Part shown: positions 18,743 through 27,602 of the stretch, in pieces
How the letters are laid out: each line of letters starts with the position of its first letter
How positions within the stretch are numbered: position 1 is the first letter of the stretch
Assembly: GCA_032615215.1 (NCBI GenBank)
Contig: CP128433.1
Span: forward strand, 3,369,501 to 3,433,500
Origin: Microbulbifer sp. MKSA007
Lineage (GTDB): Bacteria; Pseudomonadota; Gammaproteobacteria; Pseudomonadales; Cellvibrionaceae
Reading direction: 5' to 3'
DNA length: 64,000 nucleotides
Position numbers and translations under genes: made by a program
Notes under the pieces: model-generated
The model's input: the letters and a program-made list of their open reading frames with translations, nothing else
Told to the model about the DNA's origin: nothing
Databases searched by the model: none

Positions 18743-21700
18743 CTACTGTTCTGCCAGAGTTTCCCGGTCCGCAGTGGCGTGGGCGAGATACATTAGCTCG
18801 CGCAAAGCCACAGTGAACATCGCAAAGTCACCGACAGAAGTAGACTTCAACTCGGCAATCATATTGTGCCAGCGTTGAATTGCGGGCGCCATGATAGCGC
18901 TCCAGCGGGACATTGCACCCTCTACATCAAGATTTTCAGCCTTGCCCAAGCGGAGAATGTTCACCGCCAGTGTCGACAACTGGCTGTCCAGGTCATCCAT
19001 ACTGGTCTCCCGGGCCTGCGCCTGCCAGAAGCTGTCTACCGGCAAGTCGACGATCAGATTGCCAAACCAGTGCAGGTTCAACTCATCCGACAACCTGAAG
19101 TAAACCGTGGCAACTTCCTCTACGGGCGTATCGCTAGCTCGCGCCGACTCAGAAATACCCAGTGCCGAGTAGAGGTAAGTGGGCGACGCCGACAGCAGGG
19201 CCAGGGCCTCTGGTACCCCTGCTTCCAGGAGTTTCTGGTAGCGCTGCTCCCATTCGTTAAGGGGCTCGCCACTTAAGACCTGCGGCAACGCTGTAATAAC
19301 CCGCTGTACCGGCTCCTGGAACAGCTCGCAGTTGGTAGCTGGCTCCAACTCATTGCGGCGATTGCGCAGGAACCACCGGGTTGCCCGGCGCACACGGCCT
19401 ATCATCGAGTTCAGCAGTTCTGTTTGCAGCTCCGCTGGCACCTTGTAGTCCAGCGCAGCCAGCTGCTCCTGGAAGTCGTGCATCTCGTACACATCACGAG
19501 CGCTGACATAAGCGGCAGTTACATCGTTCACATCGGCGCCAGTGGCTGTACCGATACGGTTGTAGAAGGTGATACCCATACTGTTAACCATCTCATTGGC
19601 GACCTGGGTAGCCACAATCTGGCGCAACAGCGGATGGTCATAGACTTGGTCGCGATAACGCTCGACCAATTTTTCCGGGAATGCAGACTCAACCGCAAAA
19701 CGCACCCGCTCATTGTCGGTGATTTGTGCATTTTGCAGCTCTTCTTTCAACTTGACCTTCACGTATGAGATTAGAACCGATAATTCAGGGCGGGTCAGGG
19801 ACTGCCCTTTGTGCTCGCGTTCAGAAATCTGCTCGTTATCAGGAATAAACTCCAGCGCGCGGTTCAATCGGCCGTCGTCTTCCAAAGTGTTGATGGTTCT
19901 GCGGTACTCGTCCAGGCGCTTGGCAACCTGATATTCCGCCACACTGAGGGCAAAAGTCTGCTCATAGTTATTGTGCAGCACCAATTCACCGACAGCATCG
20001 GTCATCCCATCCAGCAGCTCATTGCGCTGCTTTTCAGTCAAATCACCCTGGGCAACAACTTTATCCAGAAGGATCTTGATATTTACCTCGTGGTCAGAAC
20101 AATCCACACCGGCCGCATTATCGATAAAGTCGGTGTTACAACGCCCGCCATTGAGAGCAAACTCAATACGCCCACGCTGGGTCATACCCAGGTTGCCGCC
20201 CTCGCCAAAGACTTTGGCACGCAACTCCCTACCATCAACGCGCAAGTGATCATTGGACTTGTCACCAACTTCGGAGTCCGTCTCGGCAGTAGCCTTAACA
20301 TAAGTGCCAATACCGCCATTCCAGATCAGATCCACCGGCGCTCTGAGCAAGGCACTAATCAGCTCGTTGGGGTTCAGTTGATCCTGTTTGATATCAAACG
20401 CTTCTTTCATTTCAGGCGTTATAGCAATGGCCTTGGCGCGACGCTCGAAGATACCGCCACCTTTGGAAATTAATTTACGCTCGTAATCCCTCCAGCTCGA
20501 CCGGGGCAAGTCGAACAAACGCTGACGCTCTTTAAAGCTGGATTCTGCATCCGGATTGGGGTCCACAAAAATATGCAGGTGGTTAAAGGCTGCTTTCAGG
20601 CAGATATGCTCAGACAACAGCATGCCGTTACCAAAAACATCTCCGCCCATATCGCCAATACCGACAACAGAGAAGTTTTCTTTCTGGACATCCACCCCCA
20701 TCTCACGGAAGTGGCGCTGCACCGATACCCAGGCTCCACGGGCTGTAATGCCCATTTTCTTATGGTCGTATCCCTGGCTGCCACCGGAGGCGAAAGCGTC
20801 GCCCATCCAGAAGCCATACTCCCCGGCAATGCCGTTGGCAATATCTGAGAAAGTTGCCGTCCCTTTATCCGCAGCTACTACCAGGTAGGGGTCATCCTCA
20901 TCCCGACGAACAACATATTTGGGCGGTACAACTTCGCCATCTTTTAGATTGTCAGTGATATCCAAAAGGCCACGAATAAAGGTTTTGTAGCAGGAGACTC
21001 CCTCTTCCATCATGGCTTCGCGGCTGCCATCGGTAGGCGGACGTCGAACGACAAATCCACCTTTTGCACCACTGGGTACAATAACTGCATTTTTCACCGC
21101 TTGGGCTTTTACCAGGCCCAGAACTTCTGTGCGGAAATCTTCCAGTCGGTCAGACCAACGCAGGCCTCCACGAGCGACTTTACTGCCGCGCAAGTGCACA
21201 CCTTCCACGCGAGGGGAGTAAACAAAAATCTCAAACTCCGGGCGGGGTTCAGGAATGCCGGGAATATCCCGGGGACTGAATTTGATCGAAATATAATCCT
21301 TGGGCTGCCCTTCATCATCCACCTGGAAGAAGTTAGTGCGCAGGGTCGCCAGGATTAATTCCAAATAACGGCGCAGAACCAAATCTTCATTCAGGTTATC
21401 AACCGTATCCAAACCATCGTGAATTTTAGCGATCAAGCGCTCGACACGGGGCTGCTCCTGCTTACCAGTGCTTAAACGGGGATCGAACATCGCCCTAAAC
21501 AAGGCTACCAGGTTGCGGGTGATATCCACGTGGCTGGCCAGGGTAGCGGCAATATAGCTCTGGCTGGCACCGGACTTGGTTTGCTTCAGGTAACGGGCGT
21601 AGGCACGAAGCATGGATACTTCGCGCCAGTTAAGGCGGGCGGCCAGCACCAGGCGATTGAAGGCATCGCTTTCCGCTGTGTGATTCCAGATCGCCGCGAA

Positions 21701-23638
21701 CGCATCCTGGAACAGGCCACGGGATGCCTGCGCATCAATTTTGGTGGGCAGACCAAATTCCAGATGGAATTCGTGCATCCACACATCGGTATAGCCACGG
21801 GGGCGAATCGTATAGGGGAATTCACCAATAACCCGCAAGCCCAGATTTTCCAGCACGGGAATCACGTCGGAGAGCGTCAGGCCGCTGCCCCAGTTGAATA
21901 CCTTGAACCGCAGACTGCCCTGAGCGGCCCCCACCGGCTGGTAGAAACTCATTGCTACCCGGTTATCTTCACTGAGGCTCTGAACGGCTGCTACATCCTG
22001 CACCGCAATACGAGGCTCAAAGTCTTCACGGTATCCCGCCGGGAAGGCGCGGCCAAAAGTACGATAGAGACGGCTGCCCTCTTCTTCCCCGCTATTTTCA
22101 ATTAGTGATCTTTGGAAAACATCTTCCCAGGAGCGGGTAATATCCACAATTTGCGCCTCCAGCAGCGCGACATCAAAATCAACAGGCTCATCAGGGGACA
22201 CGCGGAAAACAAAATGAACCCGCGCGAGAATGGATTCGGAGAAGAAAGTGGTGAAGTCCGAGTCCTTCGCATTAATCGCTTTGGCAATATGCGCGCAAAT
22301 CACCTCGCGCACATCACTGTTAAACAGCTCACGGGGAACGTATACCGTGGCAGTAACGAATTTACCAAAGGGGTCGCGACGCATAAACAGGCGAAGGTGA
22401 GCCCGCTCATTTAACTGCAGCACCCCCATTACCACGTCAAACAGCTCTTTGGTGCTGCCCTGGAAAAGTTCATCCCTTGGGAAGGTATCGAGAATCCGGC
22501 GCAGGGCTTTGCCATCGTGCCCCTGCCCGGAGAGACCGCTAGACTCTATGATCGAGGCCATCTTGCGGCGAATAATCGGAATTTTCGCCGGGCTCTCGGT
22601 GTAAACCGGCGAGGTGTAAAGCCCCATAAACGCCGCTTCACCAATCACCTCACCATCGGTGTTGTAGCGCTTAATCATCACGTAGTCCGAATAGGCCGTG
22701 CGGTGCACCCGAGACTTAACGGAGGACTTGGCAAATGTCAGGTAATTGGGCCCTTGGTAGAAACGCTGCTTGCCCTCACTAAAAGAGGTTTCCAGCATCG
22801 GCGCAGCTTCTTCCAGCTTTTTGAAAATACCGAGCCTGCGGTCTTCAACTTCATTGAGGATTTTTTTATCCCCGACAACACTGAACTCGTATTCGCGATA
22901 CCCCAGGAAGGTGAAGTTACCGTCGCGCATCCACTGCAAAAATGCACTGGCTTCCAATAGGTTGGTGTCTTCGTCTGGAAGTCCCGCCTGTAACTGCCCC
23001 TCCATTGCGCTGCAGGTTTCCAGCATCGGGACATAGTCGTCCACTACCAGCTCCACATCGCCGAGTACGTCTTTTAAGCCAGTCATCATGCCTGAAGCGA
23101 ACTCAGATGAAGTGTCGTGATTAATCTCGACATAAATCATCGCTTCGTTCGTAATGCGCTTCCCTTTTGCCTGCGGCTTTTCACCCAGTAACTCTTCCTC
23201 TGGCGGCAACAGGCGAGTCAGTTTCCCCTTGGCATCGCGCTCGACTCGAACTACCGTACTCTTTATCGAATGAGTCACTGTATTTCGGCGATTGATCTCC
23301 ATGCGAATGGAGTCCACCAGAAATGGCATATCCCGCTGCAGCACACCAATGACCGTATGCGAGCACTCCCAACCATCGTCTTCGAGGCGGGGGTTAAAAA
23401 CCTTCACCTTGGGTAGGCCGCCCGGGCGCTGTTGAATAAAGTTCCACCAGGTGTATATGCAGCCATAGACGTCAACAAGACGACGACCGGCCAGATCCTC
23501 TAATGGGTACTGATTGAGGAACTGCTGGGCAAAAGCCACAACGGGTTCGGCTTCGCTGGTCAGCTTGTCACGAATCAGCTCGCAAATCTGCGCAACTAAT
23601 TCTTCACGGCTGTCGGTAATAACCGTCGCCATATTCAC
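18743..23638 (-). CDS. gdhB: NAD-specific glutamate dehydrogenase, 180-kDa class
   Basis: A 1631-residue protein of the large bacterial NAD-GDH class that deaminates glutamate to 2-oxoglutarate and ammonia. The N-terminal half carries ACT-like regulatory regions. The catalytic core in the third quarter has the substrate lysine region GSKVARGGLRWSDR, VPSGAKGGFV and the dinucleotide-binding GIGDMGGDVFGNG. The long C-terminal helical region is typical of the class. The GTG at 23638 is preferred over the ATG six bases later because GGGAGG sits 6-7 bases ahead of it. The frame is unbroken over nearly 5 kb. It stands alone, followed by a hairpin. In relatives it is used for growth on amino acids. 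Confidence 0.96.
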   Translation of the reverse strand: MNMATVITDSREELVAQICELIRDKLTSEAEPVVAFAQQFLNQYPLEDLAGRRLVDVYGCIYTWWNFIQQRPGGLPKVKVFNPRLEDDGWECSHTVIGVLQRDMPFLVDSIRMEINRRNTVTHSIKSTVVRVERDAKGKLTRLLPPEEELLGEKPQAKGKRITNEAMIYVEINHDTSSEFASGMMTGLKDVLGDVELVVDDYVPMLETCSAMEGQLQAGLPDEDTNLLEASAFLQWMRDGNFTFLGYREYEFSVVGDKKILNEVEDRRLGIFKKLEEAAPMLETSFSEGKQRFYQGPNYLTFAKSSVKSRVHRTAYSDYVMIKRYNTDGEVIGEAAFMGLYTSPVYTESPAKIPIIRRKMASIIESSGLSGQGHDGKALRRILDTFPRDELFQGSTKELFDVVMGVLQLNERAHLRLFMRRDPFGKFVTATVYVPRELFNSDVREVICAHIAKAINAKDSDFTTFFSESILARVHFVFRVSPDEPVDFDVALLEAQIVDITRSWEDVFQRSLIENSGEEEGSRLYRTFGRAFPAGYREDFEPRIAVQDVAAVQSLSEDNRVAMSFYQPVGAAQGSLRFKVFNWGSGLTLSDVIPVLENLGLRVIGEFPYTIRPRGYTDVWMHEFHLEFGLPTKIDAQASRGLFQDAFAAIWNHTAESDAFNRLVLAARLNWREVSMLRAYARYLKQTKSGASQSYIAATLASHVDITRNLVALFRAMFDPRLSTGKQEQPRVERLIAKIHDGLDTVDNLNEDLVLRRYLELILATLRTNFFQVDDEGQPKDYISIKFSPRDIPGIPEPRPEFEIFVYSPRVEGVHLRGSKVARGGLRWSDRLEDFRTEVLGLVKAQAVKNAVIVPSGAKGGFVVRRPPTDGSREAMMEEGVSCYKTFIRGLLDITDNLKDGEVVPPKYVVRRDEDDPYLVVAADKGTATFSDIANGIAGEYGFWMGDAFASGGSQGYDHKKMGITARGAWVSVQRHFREMGVDVQKENFSVVGIGDMGGDVFGNGMLLSEHICLKAAFNHLHIFVDPNPDAESSFKERQRLFDLPRSSWRDYERKLISKGGGIFERRAKAIAITPEMKEAFDIKQDQLNPNELISALLRAPVDLIWNGGIGTYVKATAETDSEVGDKSNDHLRVDGRELRAKVFGEGGNLGMTQRGRIEFALNGGRCNTDFIDNAAGVDCSDHEVNIKILLDKVVAQGDLTEKQRNELLDGMTDAVGELVLHNNYEQTFALSVAEYQVAKRLDEYRRTINTLEDDGRLNRALEFIPDNEQISEREHKGQSLTRPELSVLISYVKVKLKEELQNAQITDNERVRFAVESAFPEKLVERYRDQVYDHPLLRQIVATQVANEMVNSMGITFYNRIGTATGADVNDVTAAYVSARDVYEMHDFQEQLAALDYKVPAELQTELLNSMIGRVRRATRWFLRNRRNELEPATNCELFQEPVQRVITALPQVLSGEPLNEWEQRYQKLLEAGVPEALALLSASPTYLYSALGISESARASDTPVEEVATVYFRLSDELNLHWFGNLIVDLPVDSFWQAQARETSMDDLDSQLSTLAVNILRLGKAENLDVEGAMSRWSAIMAPAIQRWHNMIAELKSTSVGDFAMFTVALRELMYLAHATADRETLAEQ

Positions 23639-23947
23639 GGGGAACCTCCCAATCTCATTTTTGTCACATCGAATCCAAACACTGTAGATCCGAAAAGGTC
23701 ATCATCTCAGCCCATACGCAGCTGCAGGGTCGAGTCCTAAAAATTACACTTTCAGTCAGACAGTGAGGAGAAGTCCATTCCACCTCAGAATCTAGTCGGC
23801 TCGGCAGAGGCCTACGTCTCAAGAGTTGCCTCTTCATTTGGTGCCGCTAAAATCATCAGTCGCCACCTTCTCGGCGGCGACTATATATAGATGGTAGAAA
23901 GCCAGCCAGGTCCGTGCGGCGGCTAAATTCTCAGAAGAAGAGATACT
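23639..23947. promoter_or_regulatory. Divergent region between gdhB and the MoxR/Bat operon
   Basis: 309 bases with no gene. A small hairpin (AGTCGCC / GGCGACT, 23858-23882) lies ahead of the MoxR gene in the likely leader of the operon. Promoters for both directions are expected here but not identified. Confidence 0.45.
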
Positions 23948-24919
23948 ATGGAAGCAAACCAGACTATTAGGGATCATATCGCCGCTTTGGGCGATTGGTT
24001 GGAAGAGCAGATTATCGGTCAAGAGAGATTGGTTAACCGATTGCTGATCGCCATGCTGGCCGATGGCCACCTTTTGGTGGAGGGAGCGCCAGGCCTGGCC
24101 AAAACCAAGGCCATTAAAACACTGGGCGAAGCTATTGAGGGTGACTTCCATCGCGTTCAATTTACGCCAGATCTGCTTCCGGCGGATATTACCGGCACCG
24201 ACATTTACCGGCCGGAAACCGGAGAGTTCCATTTTCAACCAGGTCCAGTGTTTCACAACCTGATACTGGCCGATGAGATTAACCGCGCGCCAGCCAAAGT
24301 TCAGTCGGCGCTGCTCGAAGCTATGGCAGAACGGCAGATCAGTGTCGGCCGAAAAACTTATCCCCTTCCCCAGTTATTTTTGGTAATGGCTACCCAAAAC
24401 CCTATTGAGCAGGAAGGGACTTATCCTCTGCCAGAGGCACAATTAGATAGATTCCTAATGCAGGTAAATCTTGCCTATCCCAATGCGGAGGCGGAAGCAA
24501 AAATCCTGCGCCTGGCCAGATCCGAGGCTAGCCTTGGCGAAAATCGCCCCACTGAAATTATCAGCCAAGAAACCATTCTTCAGGCGCGCAACCAAATTCT
24601 GGAAATGCAGATGGTTGAGGCCGTGGAAACCTATACTGTCCAACTTGTCATTGCTACTCGCGAGCCGGCGAAGTATGACAGCGAGCTGGCGTCATGGCTA
24701 GATTTTGGTGCAAGTCCGAGAGCAACAATTGCATTGGATCGCTGCGCGCGCGCTCACGCTTGGCTCGCCGGGCGCGATTATGTCACCCCAGATGATGTGA
24801 TGAATGTCGCTCCCGATATTTTACGCCACCGACTCCTGTTGAGTTTTGAGGCGGAAGCGGCGGGAATTACTACCGACCAGGTAATTGAGCGATTACTTCA
24901 ACAGGTGCCTGCGATCTGA
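23948..24919 (+). CDS. MoxR-family AAA+ ATPase
   Basis: A 323-residue cytoplasmic AAA+ protein of the MoxR class. Walker A is VEGAPGLAKTKAIKT near residue 42, Walker B is LILADEINRAPAKVQ, and sensor 1 lies in MATQNPIEQEGTYPLPEAQLD. MoxR ATPases work as chaperones with von Willebrand factor A (VWA) proteins, often to mature or insert metal centres or envelope components. It is the first gene of a tightly packed operon that includes a DUF58 protein and two VWA proteins, which is the standard context. Its stop overlaps the next start as TGATG, indicating coupled translation. Confidence 0.95.
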   Translation: MEANQTIRDHIAALGDWLEEQIIGQERLVNRLLIAMLADGHLLVEGAPGLAKTKAIKTLGEAIEGDFHRVQFTPDLLPADITGTDIYRPETGEFHFQPGPVFHNLILADEINRAPAKVQSALLEAMAERQISVGRKTYPLPQLFLVMATQNPIEQEGTYPLPEAQLDRFLMQVNLAYPNAEAEAKILRLARSEASLGENRPTEIISQETILQARNQILEMQMVEAVETYTVQLVIATREPAKYDSELASWLDFGASPRATIALDRCARAHAWLAGRDYVTPDDVMNVAPDILRHRLLLSFEAEAAGITTDQVIERLLQQVPAI

Positions 24920-25896
24920 TGTCCGCTGAAGCATCCCCAACTGAGCTCGAACTGCGCGGGGCTTATCCCGAAGTAACGCCGTTGGTACAAATGCGCTACG
25001 CCGCACGGCAGTTGCAATTATTCAAACCGCGCCTGGCCCGCAGTGATCAGGCCGGCAGCCTGCTCACTCGCTACCGCGGCCGCGGCATGAATTTTGAGGA
25101 AGTGCGGAACTACCAGGCCGGCGATGATGTACGCTCCATTGACTGGCGCGTAACAGCTCGAACCGGCCAAACCCACACCAAACTTTACCAAGAGGAGCGC
25201 GAACGCCCGGTAGTTATCCTGTTGGATTTGCGCTCGCCGATGTTTTTTGGCAGCCAAAGAGCATTTAAATCGGTGACGGCAAGCGGCATCGCTGCGGCGC
25301 TGGGTTGGGCTGGTTTACAGCACAGCGATCGGATCGGGGCGCTACTTTTCTCCGACCGGGAAATAGACACAGTGCGCCCGCGCCGCAGCCACCACGCCGT
25401 ACTTTCGATGATTCACAGTACGGTTGCCCGCGCTGCGGAACTGAGCAGCCCCGTCCCCGAACAGGGCAGCCAAACACTAAAAACATTGCTGGAGGAAGCG
25501 CGAAGAATCGCACGCCCTGGAAGTGCGCTCTTTTTAATCAGTGATTGCCATGATCTCGACGAGAGCTGCTCGCAGCCACTCTACCTTTTATCCCGCCATG
25601 CCGACCTGCAGGTGCTGAGGGTATCGGACCCGCTGGAGCAACATCTGCCCGGCCAATCCCTCACTATATCTGACGGTCGCCAGCGCACATTCCTTCATGC
25701 CGGCAATCGGCCGGTTCACGAACATTTTGCCGAAAAGCAAGCCCGAGCCCGCGCCGAGGTTGAACAACTGTGCCGACGTTATCGGCTGCCGTTGCTGGAC
25801 TTTGATAACACCCAACCGCTTATTCCAGCACTGATGTCCGTCTACGGCTCGCGGCAAAGAAATAATGGCTGGCAAAATACGAGAAGGCCCAAGTAG
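24919..25896 (+). CDS. DUF58 domain protein
   Basis: A 325-residue protein with the DUF58 signature YRGRGMNFEEVRNYQAGDD followed by RSIDWRVTARTG and a VWA-like fold (VILLDLRSPMFFG). No membrane segment is evident, so it is likely cytoplasmic. DUF58 proteins accompany MoxR ATPases throughout bacteria and are thought to be part of the same complex. The start overlaps the MoxR stop by one base. Confidence 0.92.
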   Translation: MSAEASPTELELRGAYPEVTPLVQMRYAARQLQLFKPRLARSDQAGSLLTRYRGRGMNFEEVRNYQAGDDVRSIDWRVTARTGQTHTKLYQEERERPVVILLDLRSPMFFGSQRAFKSVTASGIAAALGWAGLQHSDRIGALLFSDREIDTVRPRRSHHAVLSMIHSTVARAAELSSPVPEQGSQTLKTLLEEARRIARPGSALFLISDCHDLDESCSQPLYLLSRHADLQVLRVSDPLEQHLPGQSLTISDGRQRTFLHAGNRPVHEHFAEKQARARAEVEQLCRRYRLPLLDFDNTQPLIPALMSVYGSRQRNNGWQNTRRPK

Positions 25897-25898
25897 TA

Positions 25899-25997
25899 AT
25901 GAGTTTGAAAGTGCAGAAAAAGCTAGTCGCCAATGTTTTGGCGAACCAAGGAGCGAAGGCAAAACGCACTGGCAATTTAATTGAGGGCCAGTCGTGA
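25899..25997 (+). CDS. Possible 32-residue coupled micro-ORF
   Basis: An ATG two bases after the DUF58 stop opens a basic 32-codon frame (MSLKVQKKLVANVLANQG...) that ends in TGA overlapping the next gene's GTG as GTGA. Both junctions have the overlap geometry seen elsewhere in this operon. No clear ribosome site of its own is visible, so it would depend on re-initiation. It may be a real small protein, a translational bridge, or chance. Confidence 0.35.
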   Translation: MSLKVQKKLVANVLANQGAKAKRTGNLIEGQS

Positions 25998-26569
25998 TAA
26001 AAGGAAGTCTTCTGGCAAAACAAATGCAATCCCCAACACCGCAAGCGCCTTCGCCCGAGGCCCAGGAATTGTTATCGCAACTCCGCGATATACAAGAGCC
26101 CAATGCGGTTAATTGGTGGCCACCCGCTCCAGGCTGGTGGATGTTGGCCGTATTAATTCTTGTCTGTGTGGCCGCCGCTGTCCTATGGTGGCGGCAGCGG
26201 CGCAAAAAAGTTGAACGCAATCGCTATCGTGTCGAAGCAGCTTCACTGCTCGCCGCAGTAAATACTGAGGAGGCGGATGCAGTACCAGAAATTAATGAAA
26301 TACTTAAGCGAGTGGCAGTTACAACCTATAGCCGTACAGAGTGCGGCAATCTTATCGGCACAGCATGGGTCGAATTCCTGAAAAAGTCAGCCCCACTCGA
26401 GTGCCCCTCTGATGCGCAACAAGCACTCGTCGAAAACCTCTATCGCGGCAGCTGTGACCCAGACAAAAACCGAGTGCTACAGGAATATGCCATTTTATGG
26501 GTGAAGCAGCACGGACAACCCACAAAAAACAGCCCACAACACCAGGGCGGGGAGGCCGCGCATGTTTGA
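25994..26569 (+). CDS. DUF4381 membrane protein of the Bat operon
   Basis: A 191-residue protein with one membrane helix (GWWMLAVLILVCVAAAVLWW, residues about 45-64), preceded by a short cytoplasmic or periplasmic segment with NWWPPAPGWW and followed by a basic then helical soluble domain. This layout, and its position between DUF58 and BatA, match the DUF4381 family. The GTG at 25994 has GAGGG 6 bases ahead; an ATG at 26024 is the alternative. It overlaps the BatA start by 8 bases. Confidence 0.85.
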   Translation: MIKGSLLAKQMQSPTPQAPSPEAQELLSQLRDIQEPNAVNWWPPAPGWWMLAVLILVCVAAAVLWWRQRRKKVERNRYRVEAASLLAAVNTEEADAVPEINEILKRVAVTTYSRTECGNLIGTAWVEFLKKSAPLECPSDAQQALVENLYRGSCDPDKNRVLQEYAILWVKQHGQPTKNSPQHQGGEAAHV

Positions 26570-27602
26570 ATTCGCCTGGCCATGGGTTTTCTTTTTAGCC
26601 CCATTCCCGCTACTCGCCCGCTGGCTGCTACCCCGCTCCAAACCCATGAGCAGCGCCCTGAAGGTACCATTTTATTCGGAGCTATCCCAACGCGGCGGCG
26701 GCGAACAAAGCAATCTGCTCAATCTGTTTTTGCTGATTCTGATCTGGCTGCTTTTAATTAGCGCCGCAGCCCGCCCCCGGTGGTATGGGGAGCCGATATC
26801 TCAACCCAGCAGCGCAAGGGATCTCCTTATTGCCGTAGATATTTCAGGCAGCATGGAAACGCCCGATATGGTAATTAATGGCCGACCGGCGATGCGTATC
26901 AATGCAGTAAAACAAGTGGTTGGTGACTTTGTTGAACGGCGCAAAGGTGACCGTTTGGGGCTGGTACTGTTTGGTACTCGCGCCTACCTGCAAGCCCCAC
27001 TTACCTACGACAGAGAGACGGTAGAAACTCTACTAAAAGAGGCCCAGATCGGCTTTGCTGGACAGGGAACTGCCATCGGCGATGCCATTGGGTTATCGGT
27101 CAAACGCCTGACCCAACGCCCCGCAGAGCAACGCGTGCTGATACTCCTCACCGATGGCGCCAACACTGCGGGGGAAGTCTCCCCGCTCAAAGCTGCCGAG
27201 CTGGCACAACAAGCGGGCATTACGGTTTACACCATCGGTGTAGGTGCCGACGAAATGGTTCAACCTGGCCTTCTGGGGAGCCGTTTTGGCAGCCGTAGAA
27301 TTAACCCTTCGCGAGATCTCGACAGCAAGACACTCAAGGAAATTGCCGACAAAACCGGAGGCCGCTATTTCCGCGCCCACAATCCGCAGGAGCTGGCAGA
27401 AATCTATGCCGAACTGGATAAATTAGAACCTGTCGAACAAGAAGCGGAAAGTTACCGCCCCATGAAGTCCCTGTTCACCTGGCCCCTTAGTATCGCCCTA
27501 CTGCTGGCTGGAATTTGGGCCCTGATTCCCCTGGCGAGCAATTTTCAGCTCCCTGCCAGACGAGAAGAGGTAAGTCGTAACAATGGAGGTCAAGCCCAGT
27601 GA
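26562..27602 (+). CDS. BatA-like von Willebrand factor A membrane protein
   Basis: A 346-residue protein with N-terminal membrane segments (WVFFLAPFPLLARWLL and LFLLILIWLLLISAAA), a VWA domain and a C-terminal helix (SIALLLAGIWALIPLA). The metal-ion site DxSxS is intact in AVDISGSMETPD near residue 92, with the second MIDAS threonine and TDGANTAG further on. This is the BatA position and topology. Bat (Bacteroides aerotolerance-type) proteins are linked to envelope stress tolerance, but their mechanism is unsettled. Ends in a GTGA overlap with the next gene. Confidence 0.92.
   Translation: MFEFAWPWVFFLAPFPLLARWLLPRSKPMSSALKVPFYSELSQRGGGEQSNLLNLFLLILIWLLLISAAARPRWYGEPISQPSSARDLLIAVDISGSMETPDMVINGRPAMRINAVKQVVGDFVERRKGDRLGLVLFGTRAYLQAPLTYDRETVETLLKEAQIGFAGQGTAIGDAIGLSVKRLTQRPAEQRVLILLTDGANTAGEVSPLKAAELAQQAGITVYTIGVGADEMVQPGLLGSRFGSRRINPSRDLDSKTLKEIADKTGGRYFRAHNPQELAEIYAELDKLEPVEQEAESYRPMKSLFTWPLSIALLLAGIWALIPLASNFQLPARREEVSRNNGGQAQ

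Noticed and set aside
19424..22960. Several 100-220 codon frames opposite the glutamate dehydrogenase gene
   Set aside because: Shadows of a 4.9-kb gene with strong codon bias; no ribosome sites or motifs.
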